Below are positions 36,768-46,788 of a DNA stretch of 64,000 bases, piece by piece. Position 1 is the stretch's first letter, and each line of letters starts with the position of its first letter. The position numbers and the translations under genes are program-made. The DNA is from Hyphomicrobiales bacterium. Its GTDB lineage: Bacteria; Pseudomonadota; Alphaproteobacteria; Rhizobiales; Beijerinckiaceae. The stretch is from assembly GCA_947454055.1 (NCBI GenBank), contig CANGIS010000005.1, positions 22,417 through 86,416 of the forward strand, in the 5' to 3' direction. The notes under the pieces were generated by a model. The model was not told the origin of the DNA, ran no database searches, and saw only the letters and a list, made by a program, of their open reading frames with translations.

Positions 36768-38255
36768 TCATGTCCCGCAAAAGGTCTGGAAGACCTGCTC
36801 GGAGGGGCCCGCAGGCTCGGCATAGGCTTCCCGTCCAGCGACTTCCTCATAGGGAGCAGCCAGTATAGCGTGCAGGCGGTTGAAGGGCCCCAGATCGCCC
36901 ACCTCAACGGCAGCCGCGAGCGCCGCCTCGACCTGATGGTTGCGCGGAATATAGATCGGGTTCACCTGTCGCATCGCCGCGGCACGGTCTGAAGGTGCCA
37001 ATTGGTCCCGCGCGCATCGGGCTTGATAGTGCGCAAGCCAGTCGGTCAGCAGGGCATCGTGTTTAACAAGGGCTGGAAAAGCGCCGGCCTTGTTCCCGTC
37101 CAGCGTATCCGCCAACCGCCGGAAAGCGAGCGTAAAATCGGTACTGGTACGTTCCAGACCGTCGAGAAAATCCCCGATCAGTGCGCGGTCATCCTCGTCC
37201 TCGGTAAGTAGCCCCAATTTCGCCCGCATGCCGGCAAGCCACGCCTCGTGATAGATCGGTGCGAAATCCGAAATTGCGGCGGAGGCCAACTCCACGGCCT
37301 TTGCCTCGTCCGGATCAATCAAAGGCACCAGCGCTTCAGCCAATCGGGCGAGGTTCCACTGCGCAATGCCCGGCTGCCGCCCATAGGCATAGCGGCCGAA
37401 CTGATCGATCGAGCTGAAAACGGTTTTGGGATCATAGGCATCCATAAAGGCACAGGGGCCGAAATCGATCGTTTCACCCGATAGCGTCATATTATCGGTG
37501 TTCATCACGCCATGGATAAACCCTACCATCATCCATCGCGCGATCAGCTTGGCTTGCCGCTCGATAACGCCTTGCAACAAAGCAAGGGCGGGGCTCTCGG
37601 CGTATAGCGCTTCGGGGTAATGACGCTTAATCACATAATCAGCGAGCGTCCGGATGCCGGCCCAATCGTCACGGGCGGCGAAATATTGAAAACTGCCGAC
37701 GCGAATATGGCTGGCCGCCACCCGCGTCATCACCGCGCCCGGCCGATACCCTTCGCGCAACACCTGCTCGCCTGTCAGAACCGCAGCCAGCGCCCGCGTG
37801 GTGGGAATGCCCATTGCATGCATGGCTTCGCTGATCAGATATTCACGCAACACCGGCCCGAGCGCTGCCCGCCCGTCGCCGCGCCGTGAATAGAGCGTGG
37901 GGCCGGAGCCCTTCAGTTGCAGATCGCGCAGCCGCCCTGCCCGATCACGCACTTCGCCGATCAAAATCGCGCGACCATCCCCCAATTGCGGCGCGAAATT
38001 GCCGAATTGATGCCCCGCATAAACCGCCGCCAAAGGCTCGGCACCGCTCGGAACAACATTTCCGGCAAAAATCGCAGCCAAATCTTGCTGCGACAGCGTC
38101 GCCGTCTGAAGCCCCAATTCCTTGGCGAGGTCATCATTAAACGCGAGCAACACCGGCTGGCTTACCGGCGTCGGGTTCAAACGCTGGAAAAAGCCGTCGG
38201 GTAGCCTGGCGAAGCTGTTTTCAAACGCGCCAATCGGGATGCTTGCTTGCGTCAT
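36768..38255 (-). CDS. selO: Protein adenylyltransferase SelO (YdiU/UPF0061)
   Basis: The 495-residue protein is a pseudokinase-fold enzyme that transfers AMP to proteins and is tied to redox stress. Family blocks are FAPQLGDGRAILIGE, LKGSGPTLYSRRGDGRAALGPVLREYLISEAMHAMGIPTTRAL and GFIHGVMNTDNMTLSGETIDFGPCAFMD, which carries the catalytic asparagine and aspartate. The protein ends FCGT, so a cysteine stands third from the end. This is where selenocysteine sits in animal SelO and cysteine in bacterial forms. ATG 38255 follows GAAGGG. It is 19 bases upstream-adjacent to the SDR gene end, so the two may be co-transcribed. Confidence 0.95.
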   Translation of the reverse strand: MTQASIPIGAFENSFARLPDGFFQRLNPTPVSQPVLLAFNDDLAKELGLQTATLSQQDLAAIFAGNVVPSGAEPLAAVYAGHQFGNFAPQLGDGRAILIGEVRDRAGRLRDLQLKGSGPTLYSRRGDGRAALGPVLREYLISEAMHAMGIPTTRALAAVLTGEQVLREGYRPGAVMTRVAASHIRVGSFQYFAARDDWAGIRTLADYVIKRHYPEALYAESPALALLQGVIERQAKLIARWMMVGFIHGVMNTDNMTLSGETIDFGPCAFMDAYDPKTVFSSIDQFGRYAYGRQPGIAQWNLARLAEALVPLIDPDEAKAVELASAAISDFAPIYHEAWLAGMRAKLGLLTEDEDDRALIGDFLDGLERTSTDFTLAFRRLADTLDGNKAGAFPALVKHDALLTDWLAHYQARCARDQLAPSDRAAAMRQVNPIYIPRNHQVEAALAAAVEVGDLGPFNRLHAILAAPYEEVAGREAYAEPAGPSEQVFQTFCGT

Positions 38256-38274
38256 ACGATTTACCCTTCACCGA

Positions 38275-39147
38275 TCAAAGATCGGCGACACTTTGCTTGA
38301 ACGCGTCGCCATAATCGGGGTGCCAGCGCGACAATGGGGGCCGGTTTTCAATAATATCACCCGCCGCCCACGCAATGCGCCGTTCATCAAGCGCACGGCT
38401 CACATCATTGTCGGGGCAGAGAATGTAGAAGTCACCGGCATTGATGCTCGCCACCATAAAATCAACCGTCTGCTCGGACGTCCAGGCAGCTGCGGGCTTC
38501 TCGGTGCGGCCATTGGCCGTCAAGGCCGTGAACACAAAACCGGGGATCAGCAAATGCGCGCTCACCTTGCAGCCCTCTTGATTGCGCAACTCATACTGCA
38601 ACGCTTCGGTAAACGCCTTCACACCCGCTTTCGAGACATTATAGGCCGGATCGCCCGGCGGCGTCGTAATGCCCTGTTTCGATCCCGTATTGATGATCAA
38701 AGCCGGCTTTCCAGTCTTGATCATCGCCGCCGCGAAAATCCTGCTGCCCTCGATGATGCCCCATAAATTCACATCGATGATTCGCCGCCAATCGCTCGTA
38801 GCCCCGAGGATCGAACTGCCCGGTTGAACACCGGCATTGTTCATCAACACATCAACGGCACCAAAGGCCGATGTCGCGGCGATTTCCAGCGCGCGGATGT
38901 CGTCGAGCTGACTGACATCGGTCGGTACCGCGCGGACGCCATCGGCTCCGTGTTTGGATCGGGCCGCCACATCTCTGGCCGCAGCCTCAAGCCGCTCTCC
39001 GGCAAGATCGGCCAGAACAATTTTCATCCCCAAGCCCGCAAAGGTCTTGGCCGCCGCCAGACCAATTCCCGACGCTGCACCCGTGATAACAGCCACATGT
39101 CCATCCGCAAAAGCCGGATGATGGGGCACGGTCCCGATTTGTGTCAT
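38275..39147 (-). CDS. Short-chain dehydrogenase/reductase
   Basis: The 290-residue enzyme has the SDR cofactor motif TGAASGIG (residues 22-29), the NNAG motif in VLMNNAGVQPG, the catalytic serine in INTGSKQG and YNVSK with the catalytic Tyr and Lys. The acidic residue in IVLADLAGE, at the end of the second strand, favours NAD. The substrate is unknown. ATG 39147 follows GGAAGAGGCC. It lies upstream of selO in the same direction and is divergent from pgi, with a 179-base gap that should hold both promoters. Confidence 0.92.
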   Translation of the reverse strand: MTQIGTVPHHPAFADGHVAVITGAASGIGLAAAKTFAGLGMKIVLADLAGERLEAAARDVAARSKHGADGVRAVPTDVSQLDDIRALEIAATSAFGAVDVLMNNAGVQPGSSILGATSDWRRIIDVNLWGIIEGSRIFAAAMIKTGKPALIINTGSKQGITTPPGDPAYNVSKAGVKAFTEALQYELRNQEGCKVSAHLLIPGFVFTALTANGRTEKPAAAWTSEQTVDFMVASINAGDFYILCPDNDVSRALDERRIAWAAGDIIENRPPLSRWHPDYGDAFKQSVADL

Positions 39148-39326
39148 GGCCTCTTCCTTTTCTTTTGGCGATCAAGAGCGGATCGCGCACCAACCCATAA
39201 GGCATCGCCGGTATCAAGTCTGTCAAAAGCGTTAATTACGGAAAGCAGAAATCCCATCTTGACCTTTGCCACGCCCCGCCCTTCGATGATAACCGAAGCG
39301 TTCATTTTTTTCATCCCGGATTTGCC

Positions 39327-40961
39327 ATGCCCCGCGCCATTGATAATGCCTTCGCCGATTTGACGGCCCATTACCAAGCCCATTCCGCGCATCCGATTCG
39401 GGAACTCTTTGCCGCCGATCCAGACCGGTTTAACCGCTATTCCACCGCATCAGGGCCTTTTCTGCTTGATTGGTCCAAGACCTCGATTGACGATCCGGCG
39501 CGCGCCAAACTGCTCGATCTCGCAATCGCTGCCGGCGTGGAAGCCCAGCGGGATGCCATGCTTTCCGGGGTCAAGATCAACACCACGGAAAACCGCGCCG
39601 TTTTGCATACCGCCCTGCGCCGGTTCGATAACAGGCCGATCCTCGTCGACGGCAAAAATGTGCAGCCCGATATTGTCGCCGAACGGAATAAAATGCTTCA
39701 TCTCGCCGAAAGCATCCGGATCGGCGAGATCAAAGGGGCAAAAGGCGATATGTTCACCGATATCGTCAATATCGGCATTGGCGGCTCCGATCTGGGCCCG
39801 GCCATGACCACGCTCGCGCTATCGCCCTACCACACAGGGCCAAGGCTCCATTTCGTCTCCAACATTGATGGCGCCCATTTAACCGATACGCTGGAGCGGT
39901 TATCGCCGGCGCGTACGCTGTTCATCGTGGCGTCCAAAACATTTACCACCATAGAAACCATGACGAACGCCCATTCCGCGCGACGCTGGATTGCCGAAGT
40001 CCTCGGCGAAGAAGCCGTCAGCGACCATTTTGTGGCCGTTTCCACCGCGCTCGACAAAGCAGCCGCGTTTCCGATCCGGCCGGACCGTATTGTCGGCTTC
40101 TGGGATTGGGTCGGCGGGCGTTATTCGATCTGGTCCTCGATCGGCCTGCCGCTCGCGCTGGCCATCGGTGCCCAGCATTTTGAAGAATTTTTGAAGGGGG
40201 CTGAAGCGATGGACCGGCATTTTGCCACCGCCCCGCTCGACCACAACTTACCCGTTCTGCTCGCTTTGGTCGGAATCTGGCATCGCAACATCGCCAACCT
40301 TCCAAGCCGTGCGCTCATCGCCTATGACCAGCGGCTCGCGCGGTTTGCCGCCTATGTGCAGCAGCTCGACATGGAATCAAACGGCAAGCGCGTGGATAAA
40401 GCCGGCGCGGCATTGACGCGGGCATCCGGCCCGATTGTCTGGGGAGAGCCGGGCACCAATTCGCAACACGCCTTTTTCCAGCTCTTGCATCAGGGTACGG
40501 ACATTGTGCCGGTCGAATTTCTGATCGCCGCCGAAGGGCATGAACCGGACCTCGTCGAACACCACCAATTGCTCATGGCCAATTGTCTGGCGCAATCCGA
40601 CGCCTTGCTGACGGGCCGCACGGAGGCCGAGGCCGAACAGCAATTGCTGGCCATGGGACGCTCGCCGGAGGAGGCCCGCCGACTGGCACCGCATCGGGTT
40701 TTTCCGGGCAATCGCCCCTCGCTCACCCTCGCCTATCGGCGCCTCACGCCCGAGACACTTGGCGGCTTGATCGCGCTTTACGAGCACCGCGTGTTTGTAG
40801 AGGCAGCCATTTGGGGGCTCAATGCCTTCGATCAATGGGGTGTCGAGCTCGGCAAGGAACTCGCGACCCAATTCTTGCCCGTCGTGAAGGGTGAAACGCC
40901 GACCGGAGGGCTCAACGGCTCCACCGCCGGCCTCGTCCACTGGTTGCGTCAAACCGTCTAA
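39327..40961 (+). CDS. pgi: Glucose-6-phosphate isomerase
   Basis: The 544-residue cytosolic enzyme interconverts glucose 6-phosphate and fructose 6-phosphate. Family blocks are [17 protein letters not shown], the phosphate-binding [28 protein letters not shown] and [37 protein letters not shown] with the catalytic glutamate and histidine. The final [13 protein letters not shown] segment carries the active-site lysine region. Length matches bacterial PGI. A short GC-rich hairpin follows the stop. ATG 39327 has only a weak ribosome-binding site. Confidence 0.96.
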   Translation: MPRAIDNAFADLTAHYQAHSAHPIRELFAADPDRFNRYSTASGPFLLDWSKTSIDDPARAKLLDLAIAAGVEAQRDAMLSGVKINTTENRAVLHTALRRFDNRPILVDGKNVQPDIVAERNKMLHLAESIRIGEIKGAKGDMFTDIVNIGIGGSDLGPAMTTLALSPYHTGPRLHFVSNIDGAHLTDTLERLSPARTLFIVASKTFTTIETMTNAHSARRWIAEVLGEEAVSDHFVAVSTALDKAAAFPIRPDRIVGFWDWVGGRYSIWSSIGLPLALAIGAQHFEEFLKGAEAMDRHFATAPLDHNLPVLLALVGIWHRNIANLPSRALIAYDQRLARFAAYVQQLDMESNGKRVDKAGAALTRASGPIVWGEPGTNSQHAFFQLLHQGTDIVPVEFLIAAEGHEPDLVEHHQLLMANCLAQSDALLTGRTEAEAEQQLLAMGRSPEEARRLAPHRVFPGNRPSLTLAYRRLTPETLGGLIALYEHRVFVEAAIWGLNAFDQWGVELGKELATQFLPVVKGETPTGGLNGSTAGLVHWLRQTV

Positions 40962-40962
40962 A

Positions 40963-40977
40963 GCCGGTAAGACCGGC
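40963..40977 (+). terminator. Short hairpin after pgi
   Basis: GCCGGT at 40963-40968 and ACCGGC at 40972-40977 form a six-pair stem with a three-base loop directly after the pgi stop. There is no T run, so terminator activity is uncertain. Confidence 0.35.
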
Positions 40978-41005
40978 ATATCCATGGTTGCCTTATTGAA
41001 CGATT

Positions 41006-41026
41006 ATTCTTACGTAACGTAAGAAT
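41006..41026. promoter_or_regulatory. Perfect inverted repeat upstream of the glycosyltransferase gene
   Basis: Nine-base arms ATTCTTACG and CGTAAGAAT flank TAA, giving a 21-base perfect palindrome between pgi and the next gene, 57 bases before its ATG. The arms are AT-rich and have no T run, so an operator is likelier than a terminator. The binding regulator is unknown. Confidence 0.45.
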
Positions 41027-41082
41027 TGCTTAAAGCACTCGAAGCTAAAGCTGTTCTATCGCAACCGTGGAGAAAATCGGCC

Positions 41083-43368
41083 ATGCTCAACCAAGCGTTG
41101 CAGCGGGAAAAAGAGGGGTTTCCCCAAGAATCAGCCGAAATGCTCGCCCGGCATCTCGACGCGCTGCGCCAAGACAACAAGCCGGTTCTCATCGCCGATT
41201 TGCTCCAGCTCAGCCGCCTATTATTGATCACCGGCAAGCCACAGGAAGCAGAACGGCGCCTTCGTGAAGGCGTTCAAGGCAATCCCCGCCAATACGATCT
41301 CTGGAACATGTTGGGCGTCGCCCTGCGCCGACAGGGACGGATTGAGGACGGCCTGAAAGCCTTTGATCAGGCGATCAAACTGGATCCGAAAAATCAGGGC
41401 GCGCTTCTCAACAAGGGCAACCTTCTGCTTGACGCCAAGCGCGGCGTTGAGGCTGCGGCGATTTTTGGCCAATTGGTTCGCCATAATCCAAAATCTCATG
41501 AATTTCAGAGGCTTCTCGGCACCGCCTATGTCCAGATGGGTGACCTGCCCAAAGCCGTTATGCGCTTCGACACCGCCCTTCGCTTGAAGCCGGACGATGT
41601 GGCCAGCTGGATCGATCGCATCAAGGTTGCAACCGATTTCGAACATCATGACGAAGCTGTTGAGCTGGTTGAAAAGGCGCTCGCGAAATTGCCGACCAAT
41701 CACCGCTTGATCGAGGCGCGTATCATGGTCCTGCGGCGCGGCGGTCGCTTCAAGGAGGCCGAAACCCTGCTTGAGACCCGCATAGCAGAAGCCCCAAATG
41801 ATGCCTGGGCGCATTTCCAATATGCTGAAACCGTTGGCCGGTTTGACCGCCAAAAAGGCAATGAGCACTATAGACGCGCGGTAGACTTACAGCCCGACAA
41901 CGCCATTTACTGGATGAATTACGCCAATAGTCTTGATCGCTCGCGGTATGGCGATGAGGCCGAGCATATTCAGGCGGGCTATGAAGCCGTGATCAAGGCC
42001 CTGTCCCTTGGCGCGCTTCCCTCCCGCTTCATTCGCATGGCCCGAAACGTCCTTGTGCGGATGGGCCGGTTCGATCTCGTCGCCCGGTTGGGGACGTTCA
42101 AGGAATTGGGCCGCACCTGGGCGAATGAAAGCCTGCACGATGCGTTGCATTATCACCTGGCCCGCGTTGAATTGCCGGAAGATCGCTACGAAATTCTCGA
42201 ACAACACCGCATCTGGGGCCGAATCGAGCTTGCAAAGGCCAGGCTGAACCCGATTTCTGCCCCTCCTGTGATTGAAAAACGCTCAAAAATCCGTCTCGGT
42301 ATCATGAGTTCGGATCTGCGGAACCATCCCGTCGCGTATTTCGCCATGCCGCTGTTCGAGTTTGTCGATTACGATAAATTCGAGCTCTATTGCTATTCAT
42401 GGAGCCGGAATAATCCCGATGGAGTTCAGAAATATATTGAAACGCGGGTCAATCAATTCCATTGGCACAAGGCCATTGCGGATCGCGATGCGGCGCAATT
42501 GATCGCTAAAGATCGCGTCGACATGCTGTTTGAATTGGGCAGTTCAACCGACATGAACAAGCTCGAAGTCATGGCGTATAAGCCTGCGCCCCTTCAGGCC
42601 AGCTGGTTGGGCTATCCCCATTCGGCGGGGCTTGAAACCATCGACTATATTTTGGTTGATCCCTACATCAATCCGCCCGATCCCGCTTTGTTGATCGAAA
42701 AACCTTTCATCATGCCCCAATCTTGGGTCGCGATGGGCAATTTGGGCTTTAACGAGCAGGAAGCCATCAACCCGATTATTCCGTCGCAACGAAATGGCTA
42801 TGTGACCTACGGCACAGCCAACAACCCCTACAAATACAGTCCAAAAGTCTTGGAAACCTGGGCGAAAATTACCGCTGCAACACCGGGGTCCAAATTTATG
42901 TTCGTCAGGCCTGAGTCGGGGGTGCCGGCTTTTAAGGAATCCATGATCGCCGCTTTTGCACAACAAGGCGTTGCTGAAGATCGCGTGCAGTTTATCTATG
43001 TGCGCGGCAAGCATATGCGCTGGTATAATGAAATGGATATTTCGCTCGACACCTTCCCGCAAACGGGTGGAACCACGACGTGCGAGTCGATGTTCATGGG
43101 AGTACCTGTGATATCTCTTGTTGGACCGGCCTTTTTCGAGCGCTTGTCCTATTCCAACCTGTCCAATGCGGGACTTGGCGATCTCGCGTGCTTCAGCATT
43201 GAAGACTATATCCGCAAAGCCCTTCAACTGGCGGGGGATACCGAGCGCCGCAAGCTCTTGCGCAACGGGTTGCGGATCGACATCAAAGACCGCCCCTTGG
43301 GTCAACCCCATGTTTTTGCAAGGGATTTTTACGCGATGGTCGAAAAAACGGTGAACGAACGACGCTAG
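41083..43368 (+). CDS. TPR-repeat glycosyltransferase of the O-GlcNAc transferase (GT41/SPINDLY) type
   Basis: The 761-residue protein has an N-terminal series of about six TPR repeats (residues ~10-330; for example LWNMLGVALRRQGRIEDGLKAFDQAIKLDP cut into NMLGVALRRQGRIEDG and AFDQAIKLDP). The catalytic region (~370-750) begins RLGIMSSDLRNHPVAYF and includes DMLFELGSSTDMNKLEVMAYKPAPLQASWLGYPHSAG and DTFPQTGGTTTCESMFMGVPVISLVG. This matches the Glyco_transf_41 family, which adds GlcNAc or fucose to Ser/Thr of proteins. ATG 41083 follows GGAGAAAATCGGCC. Its target is unknown. Its stop codon interlocks with that of the PLD-like gene (CTAG at 43365-43368). Confidence 0.85.
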   Translation: MLNQALQREKEGFPQESAEMLARHLDALRQDNKPVLIADLLQLSRLLLITGKPQEAERRLREGVQGNPRQYDLWNMLGVALRRQGRIEDGLKAFDQAIKLDPKNQGALLNKGNLLLDAKRGVEAAAIFGQLVRHNPKSHEFQRLLGTAYVQMGDLPKAVMRFDTALRLKPDDVASWIDRIKVATDFEHHDEAVELVEKALAKLPTNHRLIEARIMVLRRGGRFKEAETLLETRIAEAPNDAWAHFQYAETVGRFDRQKGNEHYRRAVDLQPDNAIYWMNYANSLDRSRYGDEAEHIQAGYEAVIKALSLGALPSRFIRMARNVLVRMGRFDLVARLGTFKELGRTWANESLHDALHYHLARVELPEDRYEILEQHRIWGRIELAKARLNPISAPPVIEKRSKIRLGIMSSDLRNHPVAYFAMPLFEFVDYDKFELYCYSWSRNNPDGVQKYIETRVNQFHWHKAIADRDAAQLIAKDRVDMLFELGSSTDMNKLEVMAYKPAPLQASWLGYPHSAGLETIDYILVDPYINPPDPALLIEKPFIMPQSWVAMGNLGFNEQEAINPIIPSQRNGYVTYGTANNPYKYSPKVLETWAKITAATPGSKFMFVRPESGVPAFKESMIAAFAQQGVAEDRVQFIYVRGKHMRWYNEMDISLDTFPQTGGTTTCESMFMGVPVISLVGPAFFERLSYSNLSNAGLGDLACFSIEDYIRKALQLAGDTERRKLLRNGLRIDIKDRPLGQPHVFARDFYAMVEKTVNERR

Positions 43369-43934
43369 CGCATCGCCAGTTTTTCGGCGCCGGCGCGGTG
43401 TATATTCCAGTTTTCCAGATAGGATTTGGCCAGCGTCGGATCATCCAGCAACAGCAGATTTTCCGCGTTTTTCGATTCTGCGGCTTTTGTGAAATTATAT
43501 GATCCGGTGATTAAACGGTGCTCATCGATAATGATCACCTTATTATGAGCAATGGCGCAGCAATAATCGACAAATACCGCCAAATGCGCATCATGCAGAT
43601 CCGGTAACACCGAAGAGCGCTCTGATGTCTGGCTTTTGTCGACGATAACGGCCACATCCACCCCCCGCTTAGCGGCGGCGATCAAGGCATCCGCTATCTC
43701 GTGCGAGGTAAAGCTATAGGCTTGAACGCGAATACTGCGCTGCGCTGCTGCAATTTCGTCGAGAATAATCGTTGCGCAATGCCCTTCCGGCGAGAAGCAG
43801 ACCTTCGGGAGAAGGGTGGACGATCCAGCCTTCACCGGCGGGGTGAACGACGACATCACCAACAGCCCGACGATAACCAAAGCGGCAAGGCCGGTCGCCG
43901 TCAAATGTCGATGAAAACGTGAAGCCGATGCCAT
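43365..43934 (-). CDS. Phospholipase D-like nuclease, single HKD motif, membrane-anchored or secreted
   Basis: The 189-residue protein has an N-terminal hydrophobic segment (LAALVIVGLLVMSSF, residues 16-30) that anchors or exports it. The PLD motif is His130, Lys132 and Asp137 in HNKVIIIDEHRLITGSYNFT. With only one HKD motif it should dimerise like the Nuc endonucleases, which cut DNA outside the cytoplasm. It has several cysteines (Cys46, Cys53, Cys125, Cys126) that may form disulfides. ATG 43934 is chosen; the longer frame starts with a TTG that lacks a ribosome-binding site. Confidence 0.88.
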   Translation of the reverse strand: MASASRFHRHLTATGLAALVIVGLLVMSSFTPPVKAGSSTLLPKVCFSPEGHCATIILDEIAAAQRSIRVQAYSFTSHEIADALIAAAKRGVDVAVIVDKSQTSERSSVLPDLHDAHLAVFVDYCCAIAHNKVIIIDEHRLITGSYNFTKAAESKNAENLLLLDDPTLAKSYLENWNIHRAGAEKLAMR

Positions 43935-44046
43935 GATTGCACAACCGAACCGAAACCCGTTCACGCAAGGTAAAACGACCGGTGACTGCAATCAATAGGG
44001 GAAATTTAAGGCTACACAACCAGATGGCAGGAACGCTCTGCCCATC

Positions 44047-44271
44047 TTATTCCGGCGCATATGGGGCGTTCAGATCATCTTCGGACAGGTCGGTTTCTTC
44101 CGCCGGAATGGCATAATTGCCCCCCAGCCATTTGGCGAGATCGAGATCGGAGCAGCGTTTCGAGCAAAACGGGCGATAATCCAGCGTGGCCCGCTTACGG
44201 CACATCGGGCAACGGCCCAGCATGACGATGTCGGCGGATTTCTTCTCGGATGGCTTATCGCTATCGCTCAT
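44047..44271 (-). CDS. yacG: DNA gyrase inhibitor YacG
   Basis: The 74-residue zinc protein has the CPMC...FCSKRC motif (Cys21, Cys24, Cys36, Cys40) followed by [16 protein letters not shown], the YacG signature. Known members bind GyrB and block its activity. ATG 44271 overlaps the end of maf by four bases, so translation is coupled. It is the last gene of infA-maf-yacG. Confidence 0.95.
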   Translation of the reverse strand: MSDSDKPSEKKSADIVMLGRCPMCRKRATLDYRPFCSKRCSDLDLAKWLGGNYAIPAEETDLSEDDLNAPYAPE

Positions 44272-44888
44272 GACGAACCCGATTTTATAGGTCCGAAGCC
44301 TGCCAGCATTTGGGCTGTCTCATAGAGCGGCAACCCGACAACGCCTGAATAAGATCCCGACAGATCGCTGACAAAGGCCGCCGCGCGCCCTTGAATGGCA
44401 TAACCTCCTGCTTTGCCCTGCCATTCGCCACTGGCCAGATAGGCTTGCCGCTCCTCCGCCGATAGCCGCTTCATCGTCACCCGCGTTTCAACCAGCCGCT
44501 GGCGCGTTGTGCCGTCCGACGTTGCAATGCACATGGCGGTAAAAACGCGATGGGAACGACCCGACAACACGTCAAGGCAAGCTTCCGCCTGATCGGGCGT
44601 TTCCGCCTTCGGCAAGATGCGCCGCCCGGCGGCAACCACCGTATCGGCCGCTAGCACAAGAAAGCGCTGATCAGGCAGCAAGGCCCGTGCGGGCTCAAGA
44701 CACGCGAGCGCCTTCGCAAGGGCCAAGCGTTTGGCAAGCTCGCGCGGTAGTTCGACAGGCTTTGGCGTTTCATCGAGATCGGCAGCAAGGCACGCCACAG
44801 GCTCTATCCCGATCTGTCGCAACAGATCGAGACGACGCGGCGACGCGGAAGCCAAAACAAGGTTGAATGAAGTCACGCTCAATCCCAT
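44268..44888 (-). CDS. maf: Maf-family nucleoside triphosphate pyrophosphatase
   Basis: The 206-residue cytosolic enzyme hydrolyses non-canonical or excess nucleoside triphosphates to monophosphates. The N-terminal [16 protein letters not shown] carries the conserved S-P-R motif, [14 protein letters not shown] holds the acidic catalytic residue, and [29 protein letters not shown] is the family C-terminal block. ATG 44888 lies directly after GAGGGG, which is close for a ribosome-binding site, so the GTG four codons later is an alternative start. It lies between infA and yacG, 41 bases after infA. Confidence 0.94.
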   Translation of the reverse strand: MGLSVTSFNLVLASASPRRLDLLRQIGIEPVACLAADLDETPKPVELPRELAKRLALAKALACLEPARALLPDQRFLVLAADTVVAAGRRILPKAETPDQAEACLDVLSGRSHRVFTAMCIATSDGTTRQRLVETRVTMKRLSAEERQAYLASGEWQGKAGGYAIQGRAAAFVSDLSGSYSGVVGLPLYETAQMLAGFGPIKSGSS

Positions 44889-44928
44889 CCCCTCGGCCCC
44901 ACGCCATCAGCCCGCAAAACGCCGGACT

Positions 44929-45147
44929 TTACTTGAAGCGGTAGGTAATCCGGCCTTTGGTCAGATCATAGGGCGTCATTTCGACGAGCACCTTGTCGCC
45001 AGCCAACACGCGGATGCGGTTTTTGCGCATCTTTCCTGCCGTGTGCGCGATGATCTCGTGATCATTTTCAAGCTGCACGCGAAACATTGCGTTCGGCAAC
45101 AATTCCGTCACCGTGCCGGGAAATTCAAGAACTTCTTCTTTCGCCAT
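44929..45147 (-). CDS. infA: Translation initiation factor IF-1
   Basis: The 72-residue protein binds the A site of the 30S subunit during initiation. The whole length is a single OB fold: [45 protein letters not shown], then [23 protein letters not shown]. Length and sequence are typical of bacterial IF-1. ATG 45147 is preferred over the TTG just before it. It heads the infA-maf-yacG unit, an arrangement common in Rhizobiales. Confidence 0.97.
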   Translation of the reverse strand: MAKEEVLEFPGTVTELLPNAMFRVQLENDHEIIAHTAGKMRKNRIRVLAGDKVLVEMTPYDLTKGRITYRFK

Positions 45148-45248
45148 CAAAAACCTTCAAACGCCATATTGGCTGATAAACAGGCCGTCATGCGCGACCC
45201 TTCAGGAAGCGCGGACCCTAACCGAAACAAAACGGTTTGTGAACCGCC

Positions 45249-46058
45249 TCAACCGACCGGATGCTCGGCTTTTTGCGCTTTTTCCAAGGTGCGGTACTTT
45301 TTGACCCCAAACGGGATCAAAATCAAATACAGCACGGTAACAGACGCCAAAAATCCGAAGGGATACGTCACCAGCAGGCCGACCATAGCAATCGCAATCA
45401 CGAAAAACGGCACCACCCACTCCCGCGGAACGCGGCTACCGAAGGTTTTACCGGCATAGGTCGGAATCCGGCTGATCATCAGATAGGCGATGAAAAGCAA
45501 ATAAAGCGCCTCGACGACCGAGAAAAACGGCGGCGGCGTGAAGCCCAATTCCATGAAATAGGCCGGCAAAAGTCCCGTCAAAGCACCGGCCGGTGCCGGA
45601 ATACCGACAAAAAAGTTCTTTTGCCATTCGGGCCGCGCCGGATCGTCAATCATCACATTAAAGCGCGCAAGCCGAAGGGCTGCTGCGGAGGCAAACAGCA
45701 ATGCAACAATCCAGCCGATGGATTTCAGATTGTTCAGGCCAAACACATAGAGGAGAATCGCGGGTGCCACGCCAAAGCTGATAAAATCGGCAAGGCTGTC
45801 GAGCTCGGCTCCAAACCGCGATGTGCCCTTCAACAACCGCGCAATGCGGCCATCCAGACCATCGAGTACGGCAGCCACGAGAATGGCGATAATCGCATCA
45901 CCAAGCTGGCCTTCAAAGCCAAAACGAATGGCGGTTAAGCCGGCGCAAAGCGACAACAGCGTCACCACATTCGGGATCAATAACCGCAACGGCACGGTAT
46001 TAAACCGGCGCGGACGGGTCTCTTTATCCGGCTCAAAGGAGGGAAATAGATCCGTCAT
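45249..46058 (-). CDS. pssA: CDP-diacylglycerol-serine O-phosphatidyltransferase
   Basis: The 269-residue membrane enzyme makes phosphatidylserine from CDP-diacylglycerol and serine. The CDP-alcohol phosphotransferase motif [11 protein letters not shown]...[14 protein letters not shown] has its three metal-binding aspartates, and about eight hydrophobic segments follow. The start ATG overlaps the end of psd by four bases. The product is the substrate of the Psd enzyme encoded upstream, and the two genes form an operon for phosphatidylethanolamine synthesis. Confidence 0.94.
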   Translation of the reverse strand: MTDLFPSFEPDKETRPRRFNTVPLRLLIPNVVTLLSLCAGLTAIRFGFEGQLGDAIIAILVAAVLDGLDGRIARLLKGTSRFGAELDSLADFISFGVAPAILLYVFGLNNLKSIGWIVALLFASAAALRLARFNVMIDDPARPEWQKNFFVGIPAPAGALTGLLPAYFMELGFTPPPFFSVVEALYLLFIAYLMISRIPTYAGKTFGSRVPREWVVPFFVIAIAMVGLLVTYPFGFLASVTVLYLILIPFGVKKYRTLEKAQKAEHPVG

Positions 46059-46753
46059 AGCGTGTTGAATTCCCGCGAAGTGGCCGCTTTGCCCTTCATC
46101 GCAATGACCGTTTCGCCCGCCACCATGGTTTGGCCTACGCCCACTACCGGATGCACGCCATCAGGCAAATAGACATCGACGCGCGAACCAAAACGGATCA
46201 GGCCAAACCGTTCGCCCACTTCCAATCGATCGCCTTCATCAACAAAGCTCACAATCCGCCGCGCGATCAGACCCGCGATCTGCACAACGCCATAACGCTC
46301 TGTACCCGTATCAACAATAATCGCATTCCGCTCATTATCGTCGCTGGCTTTGTCGAGATCGGCATTGAGAAACAGGCCGGGCCGATAAGCGATTTTTTCG
46401 ATGACGCCCGCCACCGGCACGCGGTTCACATGGCAGTTGAACACGTTCATAAACACCGAAATGCGCGTCAACGGTTGATCCGAAAGTCCAAGCTCGGGCG
46501 GCGGAACGGCTGGCATAATCAGGGACACAACGCCATCGGCGGGCGAAATCACCAAGCCTTCGCCAACCGGTACGGTACGGGCCGGATCGCGGAAGAAATA
46601 GGCGCACCATGCTGTCAGAATGGCTCCAACCCAGCCAAGCGGACCCCAAATCCACGCAAGCAGATTGGCGACGACCGCAAAAATCGCAATAAAGGGCCAA
46701 CCTTCGCGATGGACCGGTACAATCTGTTTACGAACGGAATCAAAGATCGACAT
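46055..46753 (-). CDS. psd: Phosphatidylserine decarboxylase proenzyme
   Basis: The 232-residue membrane-associated enzyme turns phosphatidylserine into phosphatidylethanolamine. It is of the short type found in alphaproteobacteria, with an N-terminal membrane region (residues ~20-50), FFRDPART and SPADGVVS. The self-cleavage site is Gly189-Ser190 in [12 protein letters not shown], where the serine becomes the pyruvoyl group. ATG 46753 follows GGAGCTTTC. It overlaps pssA by four bases and lies 36 bases after the exporter gene. Confidence 0.94.
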   Translation of the reverse strand: MSIFDSVRKQIVPVHREGWPFIAIFAVVANLLAWIWGPLGWVGAILTAWCAYFFRDPARTVPVGEGLVISPADGVVSLIMPAVPPPELGLSDQPLTRISVFMNVFNCHVNRVPVAGVIEKIAYRPGLFLNADLDKASDDNERNAIIVDTGTERYGVVQIAGLIARRIVSFVDEGDRLEVGERFGLIRFGSRVDVYLPDGVHPVVGVGQTMVAGETVIAMKGKAATSREFNTL

Positions 46754-46788
46754 GAAAGCTCCAAATGCCGCGCGAATGCGCGAATAAA

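Noticed and set aside
41083..43368. Reading the TPR repeats as a CRISPR or DNA repeat array
   Set aside because: Repetition is only at protein level in an open reading frame; DNA repeats are not exact.
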